From an uncultured Oscillibacter sp. (lineage in GTDB: Bacteria > Bacillota > Clostridia > Oscillospirales > Oscillospiraceae): a stretch of 20,345 nt of DNA. A program made the translations under genes and the position numbers. Below the pieces are notes generated by a model. The model made no database searches. It was given only the letters and a program-made list of their open reading frames with translations, and was not told the DNA's origin. This document shows positions 1 to 7,105 of the stretch, piece after piece (positions within the stretch are counted from its first letter, which is position 1; every line of letters starts with the position of its first letter). The DNA lies in contig CAMHBH010000024.1 in assembly GCA_946183175.1 (NCBI GenBank), forward strand, positions 1 to 20,345, read 5' to 3'.

Positions 1-782
1 TTCTGGAGTGGAAGAACCTGATTCTGCGCCGCGTCTACGGCGCGGAGGGCTACACCATGGAGCAGTTGGACGAATGGGTCTCCGCGTGGGGCGAGAAGCT
101 CTGTCCGTACCTCTGCGACACCGGGAAATTCTTCCGTCAGGCCGTGGCGGAGAACCGCCGCATTCTCTTTGAGGCCCAGCTTGGCTCCCTGCGCGACCTC
201 GACTACGGAATCTATCCCTACACGACCTCCTCGAACCCCGTCGCGGCCTACGCGCCCGTCGGGGCCGGGCTGCCGTCCATGAAAATCGACAAAGTCATCG
301 GCGTGGTGAAGGCCTACTCGACCTGTGTCGGGGAGGGGCCGTTCACCTGCGAATGGTTCGGCGAGGAGGCCGAACGGCTCCGCAAAGAGGGCGCGGAGTA
401 CGGCGCGAAGACGGGGCGTCCGCGGCGCGTCGGGCCCGTAGACCTCGTGGCCACCCGCTACGGCATACAGGTACAGGGGGCCACGTCCATCGCCCTGACG
501 AAACTCGACGTGCTGAGCTATCTGGAACGGATACCTGTCTGTGTGCGCTACCGCCTGCACGGCGCGGAGACTGACGACTTCCCATTCCCGGCGGCGCTCC
601 CCGACGCTGAACCCGTGACGGAGTATCTGGACGGCTGGCACTGCGACATTTCCGGCGTGCGGAAGTGGGAGGATTTGCCCGCCGCCGCCCGCGCGTACGT
701 GGAGTATCTGGAAGAACGCCTCGGGTGTCCGATTGACTACGTGTCGGTGGGGCCGGAGCGCGACGCCATTATTTTGCGCTGA
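1..782 (+). CDS. purA: Adenylosuccinate synthetase, 3' part (5' end outside window)
   Basis: PurA joins IMP and aspartate using GTP to make adenylosuccinate, the first committed step to AMP, in the cytoplasm. The frame is open from position 3 with no start in view (LEWKNLILRRVYGAEGYTM...), so about 260 C-terminal residues of a protein usually near 430 aa are seen; the ATG at 57 is internal. Family motifs visible are YPYTTSSN, KAYSTCVGEGPF, the TGRPRRVG loop that contacts nucleotide, LTKLDVL, and the C-terminal YVSVGPERD. The stretch FEAQLGSLRDLDYG replaces the FEGAQGxLLDIDHG of E. coli and B. subtilis, which I recall as normal for a PurA branch found in Clostridia. The gene ends at TGA 780-782 and is followed by a hairpin terminator. 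Identity is secure; only the N-terminal GTP and IMP sites are missing from view. Confidence 0.96.
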   Translation, partial: LEWKNLILRRVYGAEGYTMEQLDEWVSAWGEKLCPYLCDTGKFFRQAVAENRRILFEAQLGSLRDLDYGIYPYTTSSNPVAAYAPVGAGLPSMKIDKVIGVVKAYSTCVGEGPFTCEWFGEEAERLRKEGAEYGAKTGRPRRVGPVDLVATRYGIQVQGATSIALTKLDVLSYLERIPVCVRYRLHGAETDDFPFPAALPDAEPVTEYLDGWHCDISGVRKWEDLPAAARAYVEYLEERLGCPIDYVSVGPERDAIILR

Positions 783-796
783 ATCTAAAATGCAAA

Positions 797-830
797 GCCT
801 CTCCCGGTTGCCACGGGGGAGGCTCGTTTT
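797..830 (+). terminator. Intrinsic terminator after purA, probably bidirectional
   Basis: GCCTCTCCC (797-805) pairs with GGGGGAGGC (815-823), with one T-G pair, over a 9-nt loop, and is followed by TCGTTTT. Read on the minus strand the same hairpin is followed by TTTGCATTTT. It can therefore also stop the convergent operon that ends at 888. Confidence 0.85.
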
Positions 831-887
831 GCCAAAGGCCCCGCACGGCGTAAAGCCGCGGAGGGACATTTGCGGAATTGGTCTCAC

Positions 888-1820
888 TTACCGGACGCCC
901 AGACACACGACGCCCGGGACGCTGATTTCGCCCCCTTGTGCGCCGATTGTCCCGTCGGCGTTCCGGGCGAACGAAACCACGGAGTTGGTAAGGCGGTTCG
1001 CCACGAGGAACCAGTCGCCGACGAGGATGAAGTCGCGCGGGTGCTGTCCGCCGCACGGAACCGTTTGGATAAGGCGCGGGGTGTCGCCTTGCAATTCCAC
1101 GACGGAAAGCAAGTCCATCGTGCGCGTAGACACGTAGAAGAAACGCCCGTCCTGACTGAGACGGACAGCCGCCGTATCTTTTTGGTGTGTCAGCCCACCG
1201 GGGAGAATGGAGATACAGGACTGTATCGCCCAGTCGCCCGTAGAAATCACAAACAGTTCGTTGCTCAACTCCGAGACCAGATACAGTCTCGTACCGTCTG
1301 CGGAAAAGACGCCGTGCCGGGGGCCAGTCCCGGCGGGAAACGGAATCGCCCCGACCGGATTCATATCACCGTCGAACAGCCGAACCTCGTCCAGAAACAG
1401 GCAGGGTACCAGAATGCGGTCTTGCCAGTGCAATACCTGATGACACCCGGCTTTGTTCCGGATGGCTACGGTGTCCAGATACTGCAAAGCGTGTCCGCGG
1501 AGCGACAGTCTGGACACCGTGCCCTCGTGGTAATTGGCGGTGTAGACGACGCCGCCCGCCGCCGTGACGAAGCAGGAAGTACAGCCCTCGAACGCCGCCT
1601 GACTGACGACGTTCCCCTGAAAGTCGACCAGCGCCGCGCCGGAACCCTCCACGAAATCGCACACGGTCACAACGCCGTCCTCCGTGACGGTCAGGTATTT
1701 GCTGTTCCGTACCGGGGAGAACAGCCGCGCGGGAGACAGTTCCCCCGCGTCGAAGTCGAATGCGTACAGGCCCTCACTGCCGTTTTCCGCGTAGGTGCCC
1801 GCGTAAATCGTCCGCTTCAT
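888..1820 (-). CDS. pgl: 6-phosphogluconolactonase-type seven-bladed beta-propeller (lactonase family)
   Basis: The product is 310 aa with no signal peptide. Repeating beta-propeller blades are visible, with family-like segments YAGTYAENGSEGLYAFD at the N-terminus, GTGPRHGVFSADGTRLYLVSE in the middle, and GGQHPRDFILVGDWFLVANR near the C-terminus. These match the YbhE/YkgB-type lactonase family (PF10282), which hydrolyses 6-phosphogluconolactone in the oxidative pentose phosphate route. The ATG at 1818-1820 overlaps the stop of the membrane protein gene (ATGA), and AGGAAGG lies just upstream of it, so translation is coupled. Length is slightly below the usual 330-370 aa. Family assignment is strong; the true substrate is inferred, since the family includes other sugar lactonases. 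Confidence 0.85.
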   Translation of the reverse strand: MKRTIYAGTYAENGSEGLYAFDFDAGELSPARLFSPVRNSKYLTVTEDGVVTVCDFVEGSGAALVDFQGNVVSQAAFEGCTSCFVTAAGGVVYTANYHEGTVSRLSLRGHALQYLDTVAIRNKAGCHQVLHWQDRILVPCLFLDEVRLFDGDMNPVGAIPFPAGTGPRHGVFSADGTRLYLVSELSNELFVISTGDWAIQSCISILPGGLTHQKDTAAVRLSQDGRFFYVSTRTMDLLSVVELQGDTPRLIQTVPCGGQHPRDFILVGDWFLVANRLTNSVVSFARNADGTIGAQGGEISVPGVVCLGVR

Positions 1821-2350
1821 GATTCCCTTCCTTTCTGGATTCGCTCAGGAGGCCCGCCCGGGCCCAGCAGTTTCGCCACCACGGGCGAGAGAAGCACCGA
1901 CAGCAGATAGCTCACGCAAAGCGTAGGGGCGAGTAATTTGGCCCACGAGCCGAGCCACATACTAAGCAGGGGCGGCATATGGGCGACGGCTTCCGCCGGA
2001 GCGCCACGGCGCGCCATAAATGCGCCTACGAAACTGAGTACCAGACTGATAAAGACCGTGTTTCCCGCGGCGAGCGGAATCGAATGGAGGAGGTTAAACG
2101 CGAGGCCGGGCGGTTTGGCGTGGGCCCTATTCGCGAGGCCGCGCCCCCATTTCCCGAAGGGGAGTACCGCCGCGCTGACGATTCCGAGGACGACCGACAG
2201 GACAATGTTGCAGGCGTACATCATGGGGGCGGGCGTGGAGGCCGCCGCTTGCGGATTGCTTCCGAGTATCAGCCACGAGGCGACGACGCCCATGGCCGCC
2301 GAGATAAGTACCGTCATAGCGGTGTGCATGACGCGGTTTTTCCGGTTCAT
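1817..2350 (-). CDS. Small four-helix membrane protein, function unknown
   Basis: I do not recognise a specific family. The product is 177 aa with four hydrophobic segments at about residues 9-30, 43-64, 88-112 and 138-161, a basic N-terminus (MNRKNRVMH) and a charged C-terminal tail. The ATG at 2350 is preferred over an in-frame ATG 24 nt upstream, because AAAGGAGG sits 7 nt before it and the upstream choice would place that Shine-Dalgarno inside the coding region. Its stop overlaps the start of the lactonase gene by 4 nt, so the two form one operon from the promoter at 2402-2430. The phrase AGNTVFISLVLSFVGAFMA in helix 3 is the most distinctive part. A role in transport or envelope sensing would be guesswork. 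Confidence 0.8.
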   Translation of the reverse strand: MNRKNRVMHTAMTVLISAAMGVVASWLILGSNPQAAASTPAPMMYACNIVLSVVLGIVSAAVLPFGKWGRGLANRAHAKPPGLAFNLLHSIPLAAGNTVFISLVLSFVGAFMARRGAPAEAVAHMPPLLSMWLGSWAKLLAPTLCVSYLLSVLLSPVVAKLLGPGGPPERIQKGRES

Positions 2351-2401
2351 AGCATGGCCTCCTTTGTGTTTCACGCGGGGAGCGGGTTTCTGATTGCGGT
2401 C

Positions 2402-2430
2402 ATTATAGCCGCCCTGTTCCGGTTTGTAAA
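2402..2430 (-). promoter_or_regulatory. Sigma-A promoter for the membrane protein/lactonase operon
   Basis: On the minus strand TTTACA (2425-2430), exactly 17 nt, then TATAAT (2402-2407). Transcription would start near 2395, leaving a leader of about 45 nt that contains the AAAGGAGG site. Confidence 0.85.
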
Positions 2431-2540
2431 GGCTTTTGGCAAGGAAAATCTTCTAATCCGTTACAATACGCTTATGCTTTCGCGGCGGCATGAGGGATTA
2501 AAACCCGGCACTGTTTCCCGGACATGAGGCCCCATACGCG

Positions 2541-2582
2541 AACACTCCGGCGCGGGGAAATCCTCACGCCGGAGTGTTTTAT
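2541..2582 (+). terminator. Strong 12-bp hairpin between divergent genes; T-run only on the + strand
   Basis: AACACTCCGGCG (2541-2552) pairs perfectly with CGCCGGAGTGTT (2567-2578). The interior adds a further G-C/G-U helix (2554-2557 with 2562-2565) closed by AAAT. It lies 28 nt beyond the stop of the secreted GH32 gene, so it may end that minus-strand message. The T-rich tail (TTTTATTATG) is on the plus strand, while the minus strand continues CGCGTATGG. Orientation is therefore uncertain. The stretch 2375-2609 holds no gene that I can support. Confidence 0.6.
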
Positions 2583-2609
2583 TATGCTTTGCGCGGTTGC
2601 ACTACGGGA

Positions 2610-5600
2610 TTACCAGGCGATATCGTCGTAGGGGGTAGCCTCGAAGCCGTCGGCCTGGAGGTCAGCGACCATATCGTCGAGCCTGTCGCGGAAGAAGGAC
2701 TGGAACCAGTCGGCGTCGCCGAAGAGGCGCACCGCCGTGGGGCTGACGGCGTAGTACAGCTTGATGAACAGGCGGCCGTACCAGGTTTCGGCGAGGACGT
2801 TGTCGCGGAATCTGCGGAGCGTCCAAACCTGCGGGCAGTCGTAGGAGCCGTAGACCGAGGTGGCCACGTAACAACCGCTCTTTCTGCCGGACGTATTGCC
2901 GCCGTTGCCGTCCGGGTTACTGGGCGTATTGCCGCCGTTGCCGCCCGGGGTCGGGTTGGACGCGTTTTCCGTCACGCGGAAGGTCTGCACGTCCAGAGCG
3001 CCGTCCCACAGGCCGATACCGACAAACGCGCCGTCATTGAAGAAGTTTTCGACAGAATCGAAGGTGTAATTCAGCTTCTCCACGTTGTCGACCGAAACGG
3101 TGACGCTGTTGGCGGTCTTGCGGATTTTGACATTGTGGAACTGTCCGTCATTGACCCGCTGGCCCATATCCGTGGGAGGCGTGATGTCGTCGCCGCCGAA
3201 GCGGAACAGGCGGAACGAAGTGCTGTCATTGAACTGCACCGCGTAGGCCTGCGGGTTGAACGGGTCGACGCCCGCGGCGGCGAAGAAGATGTTGATAGCG
3301 CCGCGCGTAAAGCGGATGTTGGTTTCCAGCGTGAACTCGCGGAGGCCCACCGCCGCCGAGGACATATAGAACTGGTTCGCGGAGTGGTTCTCGACGCTCA
3401 GCGTCTGGTCGTCGATAGTCCACTCTCCGCCGTTGACCGTGAACGAGGGAATGTTCGTGTCAAAGTTGTTGATGCTCGAATGGACGGAGAAAGTTTTCAT
3501 CAGGGCCGGATTGACGGCGGAAGCGGCGGTAACAGTCACGTCTCCCGGCCTTAACACGATTGCGCTGAAATCGTTCCCGGTCGCGCTCCCGTTTACGGAA
3601 AGCACGCTGTTGTCGCTGACAGTCCAGTTGATATTCTGCGGGGCGCTGACGGGTACCAGCGTCGCGCGGAAATTCAGCGTGTCGCCGACATTGACCCGCG
3701 TGTTATCGCGGCTGTTGGAGACGAGCTCAATGGGGGTAGTGCTGTCGATTCTCTCTGTCCAGGTGCCGCTCATGGGGTAGATTGTGATGTCGGCGGTCGC
3801 GTCTCCGCCCTCCGCCACGACAGCCGCCCCGCGGCTGGAGATACCCGGGAAAATCTGGTTCGCGCCCGCTACGGTGTAATCTTTCGTGAAGACCTCCACG
3901 CTGGAGCGGTCGACGAACACGCGCAAGTCTACGCTTCCGTCGGCGTTGCGCGCCACGGCCTGACTGTTGACCTGTCCGAACAGATTGCTGATGAGAATGC
4001 CGGACTGACTGCGGTCAATGCTCAGGCGCTCTTCCGCGACGTTGTAGCGGACGGAGGTCTTTTCGCCGTTGCCGACGCGCAAATCAAAGCCGACGCTCGT
4101 CGCCGTGCCGGGGTAGAATTTCGACACGATTTCGTAGCAGTCGCCGGAGAAGCCCGACAGCAGGGTATTGTTCGCCGTGACCGCCGCGCCCGTCAGGGAG
4201 ACCGTGGGCGTTCCCCGGAGCGTTTCATAGGCCTGTATCGGCGTCTGCGTCAGGACGTACTTCCCGCCGTCGTTTTTCAGTCCCAGCCGGAGGTTCAGGT
4301 TAAACGTCCCGTTGAACTTCTGCCCGACTTTCCGCGCAACGTCGCGGCAGTAGTCGTCCCAGGTGTTCATCCAGTTGATTTCGATGATGTCCGGGAGCGT
4401 GGGATTCGCGGCGGTGCCGAAATCCTGCACGTAGTAGGTCATGGCGGCGTAGGAGTCCCTGCCGAAGTTCATGATTCCGTTGTCGGGCTCGTTGGCGTAG
4501 GGGGCGTCGGGGACGAACGTCCACTTTCCGCCGACCTGCCGCAAGTCGCCGACTTTGTACGTCCTGCCGCCCCTGGACAGTACCCACTTGATGACGCCGT
4601 CGTCAGCGCGGAGCGGGTACAGGTCCGGACACTCCGTGTGGAGGTTCGCGTAGGTCGATTCGCACTGCCATTCCAGCAGGTTGTCGGAGGAGTAAATGCG
4701 GAGCGGGCCGCCCGCCAGAACCATGAACCACTTGTTTTCCCAGCGGAACACTTTCGGGTCGCGGAAGTCGCGGCTGTAGAGGGGGTCGTGCGACCAGTCC
4801 GCCGCGATATTGTTGACTTTCGTCCACGTCCGGCCCTCGTCGGTGCTGTAGGCGACTTTGATACGCTGTCCGTTGCCGTTGGCGGTAATCAGTGCGACCA
4901 GTCCGCCGCCGCTCCCGCTGAACAGCCCGGAGGTATTGTTCACGTCGGCGACGATACAGCCCGAGAACATAGAACCGTTGGCGTCCGGATAGAAGGCCAT
5001 GGGCTGTTCCGTCCAGTGAATCAAGTCCGGGCTTGTGACGTGCATCCAGTGCATGGGGCCCCACTCGATGTCGTCGTAGAACTGGTAGAAGAAGTGATAC
5101 GTCCCGTTAAAGTAGACCATTCCGTTGGGGTCGTTGGCCCAGCCGTCCTTTACGGAATAGTGGTACTGTCCGCGATAAGGTTCGTTATAATAGAGCGCGT
5201 CGGCCTGCCTGCGGTGTACGTTGACGCGGTACGTCACAGTGGCGGTCGTGCCGTCGGCGTTCGTGACGGAACTCTGTACGGCGATGTAATTCGCGCCGAC
5301 CGCTACCGGAATATTCCTGCCGTTGGGGTACTCCGTCCCGTCCGGGCCGCATACCCTGATATTCGTGTTTTCGCCGACGGGCGTCGCGGCGATATTCACC
5401 GTGTCGGCGTTGTTCTTGACGTACTGGATGGTAATCGGCTCCGTAGAGACAAACTGTCCTTTTTGCTCCACCGTGCCGGAGGAGGTTACCGTAATGTCGG
5501 AGAGCAGCGGATTGAAGGTACCCTCAATCGGCGTGTACGTGGTATTCTGGAATATCATTTCGCCGTTCCAGTTGAGCAGGCCGAAGGTGCCCGAACTGAT

Positions 5601-7061
5601 GTAGGTATCCTGCCCCCAGTCCGCGCCGCCGAGCTTGTAGTAGTCCCCGGTACTGCCAATCAGCTCGCCGTTGACGTAGAACGAAAGCCACGTATCAATG
5701 GCGACGACGGTCAGCGTGTAGACGTTGTTCGCGGCGCTCCCGTTAAACTGTACCTCGCCGAAGAGCTGGTTGTCCATGCCCTCCTGCCAGCGCCAGAGTT
5801 TACAGCGTTTTGAGCCGCCGTCGATATTCGCCGCGTAGCACTCATCGTGTCCGTTGGGGTCGGCGTTACGGAAAATCAGGGTTGCCGCGCCCTGCTCCCG
5901 GAGGAATGTCACGTCCGTGGAGTAGACGAAATTGCCGCCGGTGGTCTGCGAATACAGGAAGGCGTCGCCCCTGTCGACGGCGTTACTGTAGAGGCCGTTC
6001 GCGCGGGCTTCCCAGGTGCCGCCCTGCGTGCGCAAGTCGGACAACGTCGCGTTTGCGATATTGTTGTTATATTGGAATCCGCCGGTTGTCGTAACCGTTC
6101 CGAAGTCCGGTACTACAATGGGTTCGTCGCGCTCCTCAAAGGCGATATTGGAGAACGTCGCGCCGGATTCCCACGTCAGAAGGCCGATATAGCCGCCCCG
6201 CCAACTGCCGATAGTCCCGGTGACAGTTCTCGCCTCCGCGCCCGCGTTGCCGTAGTAGTACGTAAACGCGCCGTTGGAGTGTACGTCGATTTTCAGGTGC
6301 AGGGTACGGTTGATGTCCACGCCGTCGGCGCGCCCGCCGATGTCGATGTTGGGCCCGAATACGCGGAAGGCGTCCGGGTTATTCAGGCGGGTGCTGTCGA
6401 GGTTCGCGCCGTACCAGTAGCCGTTGGGGGCCACCTTGGACTTGAAACCGAACAGCAACGCGGCGGATTTGATTTCTACGCCCTGCTGGAAATCTACGTC
6501 CGCCTCCCAGACGAACGAGTTGACGACATGGTCGAGGCCGTTGTACACGACGAAATGGTCGCCGCCCGTGTGGGACAGCGTGACCGTATGGGCCGCCGTG
6601 TCAATGGACACCAGGTCCGGGTGATTAAACGAGCTGAAGTCGGTCAGGCCTGTGACCACGTCGGACAGGGTGGCAACGGCGTCTTCCGCTTCCGCCGCGT
6701 CAGGCTCCTCCTCTACCGCCGCCGTGTCCGATACCGCTACGGCGTCCCCGGTAGCTACGTCCGGCGCGTCCGCTACCGCTTCTGTGTCCGGCGCTACGGC
6801 GTCTGTCGCGTCAGGCTCCTCCTCTACCGCCGCCTCGCCTGATACCGCTACGGCGTCCGCTACGTCAACTTCCGCTTCTACGTCCGGCGCGTCCGCTACC
6901 GCTTCGGTAGCCGCCTCCGCCGCGTCGGCGGAAATCTCCGCGACCGCTTCCGCCCCGGTGCCGTCCGTCTCCGCCGCGAACCCGTAAGGCGCGGCGCAGG
7001 ACAGAAGTATGAGAAGCGAGAGGCACAGCGCCGTAAGCCGCTTGTGAAATATCTGCTTCAT
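2610..7061 (-). CDS. Secreted multidomain GH32 fructanase (levanase/inulinase/invertase-like)
   Basis: The product has 1483 aa from the ATG at 7061. That start is chosen because it gives a clean signal peptide (MKQIFHKRLTALCLSLLILL..., cut near AYGFA-AET in type, about residue 29) and has AAAGGAG 11 nt upstream; an ATG 39 nt earlier would precede the Shine-Dalgarno. Order of parts: Ala/Glu/Asp/Val-rich stalk at about 30-135; two CBM66/LamG-like beta-sandwiches at about 138-312 and 325-510; a cadherin-like domain at about 517-618; GH32 propeller from about 630; GH32 C-terminal sandwich at about 955-1095; BIG-like domain at about 1108-1195; a third CBM66/LamG-like domain at about 1197-1368; a Gly/Asn/Pro linker; and a C-terminal box from Cys1397. 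Catalytic residues are visible: nucleophile Asp644 in WANDPNG, stabiliser Asp768 in RDPKVF, and acid/base Glu810 in TECPDLYP. It should cleave beta-fructosyl links outside the cell. Linkage preference cannot be read from sequence alone. Confidence 0.92.
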   Translation of the reverse strand: MKQIFHKRLTALCLSLLILLSCAAPYGFAAETDGTGAEAVAEISADAAEAATEAVADAPDVEAEVDVADAVAVSGEAAVEEEPDATDAVAPDTEAVADAPDVATGDAVAVSDTAAVEEEPDAAEAEDAVATLSDVVTGLTDFSSFNHPDLVSIDTAAHTVTLSHTGGDHFVVYNGLDHVVNSFVWEADVDFQQGVEIKSAALLFGFKSKVAPNGYWYGANLDSTRLNNPDAFRVFGPNIDIGGRADGVDINRTLHLKIDVHSNGAFTYYYGNAGAEARTVTGTIGSWRGGYIGLLTWESGATFSNIAFEERDEPIVVPDFGTVTTTGGFQYNNNIANATLSDLRTQGGTWEARANGLYSNAVDRGDAFLYSQTTGGNFVYSTDVTFLREQGAATLIFRNADPNGHDECYAANIDGGSKRCKLWRWQEGMDNQLFGEVQFNGSAANNVYTLTVVAIDTWLSFYVNGELIGSTGDYYKLGGADWGQDTYISSGTFGLLNWNGEMIFQNTTYTPIEGTFNPLLSDITVTSSGTVEQKGQFVSTEPITIQYVKNNADTVNIAATPVGENTNIRVCGPDGTEYPNGRNIPVAVGANYIAVQSSVTNADGTTATVTYRVNVHRRQADALYYNEPYRGQYHYSVKDGWANDPNGMVYFNGTYHFFYQFYDDIEWGPMHWMHVTSPDLIHWTEQPMAFYPDANGSMFSGCIVADVNNTSGLFSGSGGGLVALITANGNGQRIKVAYSTDEGRTWTKVNNIAADWSHDPLYSRDFRDPKVFRWENKWFMVLAGGPLRIYSSDNLLEWQCESTYANLHTECPDLYPLRADDGVIKWVLSRGGRTYKVGDLRQVGGKWTFVPDAPYANEPDNGIMNFGRDSYAAMTYYVQDFGTAANPTLPDIIEINWMNTWDDYCRDVARKVGQKFNGTFNLNLRLGLKNDGGKYVLTQTPIQAYETLRGTPTVSLTGAAVTANNTLLSGFSGDCYEIVSKFYPGTATSVGFDLRVGNGEKTSVRYNVAEERLSIDRSQSGILISNLFGQVNSQAVARNADGSVDLRVFVDRSSVEVFTKDYTVAGANQIFPGISSRGAAVVAEGGDATADITIYPMSGTWTERIDSTTPIELVSNSRDNTRVNVGDTLNFRATLVPVSAPQNINWTVSDNSVLSVNGSATGNDFSAIVLRPGDVTVTAASAVNPALMKTFSVHSSINNFDTNIPSFTVNGGEWTIDDQTLSVENHSANQFYMSSAAVGLREFTLETNIRFTRGAINIFFAAAGVDPFNPQAYAVQFNDSTSFRLFRFGGDDITPPTDMGQRVNDGQFHNVKIRKTANSVTVSVDNVEKLNYTFDSVENFFNDGAFVGIGLWDGALDVQTFRVTENASNPTPGGNGGNTPSNPDGNGGNTSGRKSGCYVATSVYGSYDCPQVWTLRRFRDNVLAETWYGRLFIKLYYAVSPTAVRLFGDADWFQSFFRDRLDDMVADLQADGFEATPYDDIAW
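6697..6909 (-). repeat. Imperfect 111-bp tandem repeat encoding the acidic stalk of the secreted GH32 protein
   Basis: Two consecutive copies start at 6697 and 6808. Each opens with the same 27 bases and later shares the block GATACCGCTACGGCGTCC. The unit of 37 codons encodes AAVEEEPDA...EAVADAPDV-type sequence. The stalk is low-complexity and probably extended, holding the catalytic part away from the cell surface. Small in-frame indels separate the copies. Confidence 0.75.
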
Positions 7062-7105
7062 ACTTTCACGTTCTCCTTTCCTCACAATCAATATGGACAA
7101 GAGAA

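Noticed and set aside
870..1910. Plus-strand frame of 346 codons opposite the lactonase gene
   Set aside because: It is antisense to a recognised beta-propeller, runs past both ends of the real gene, and has no supporting ribosome site.
2574..3554. Long plus-strand frames opposite the secreted GH32 gene (also 4638-5813 and 5847-6842)
   Set aside because: These are shadows of a clearly recognised GH32 gene. Composition is biased and no domain is visible.
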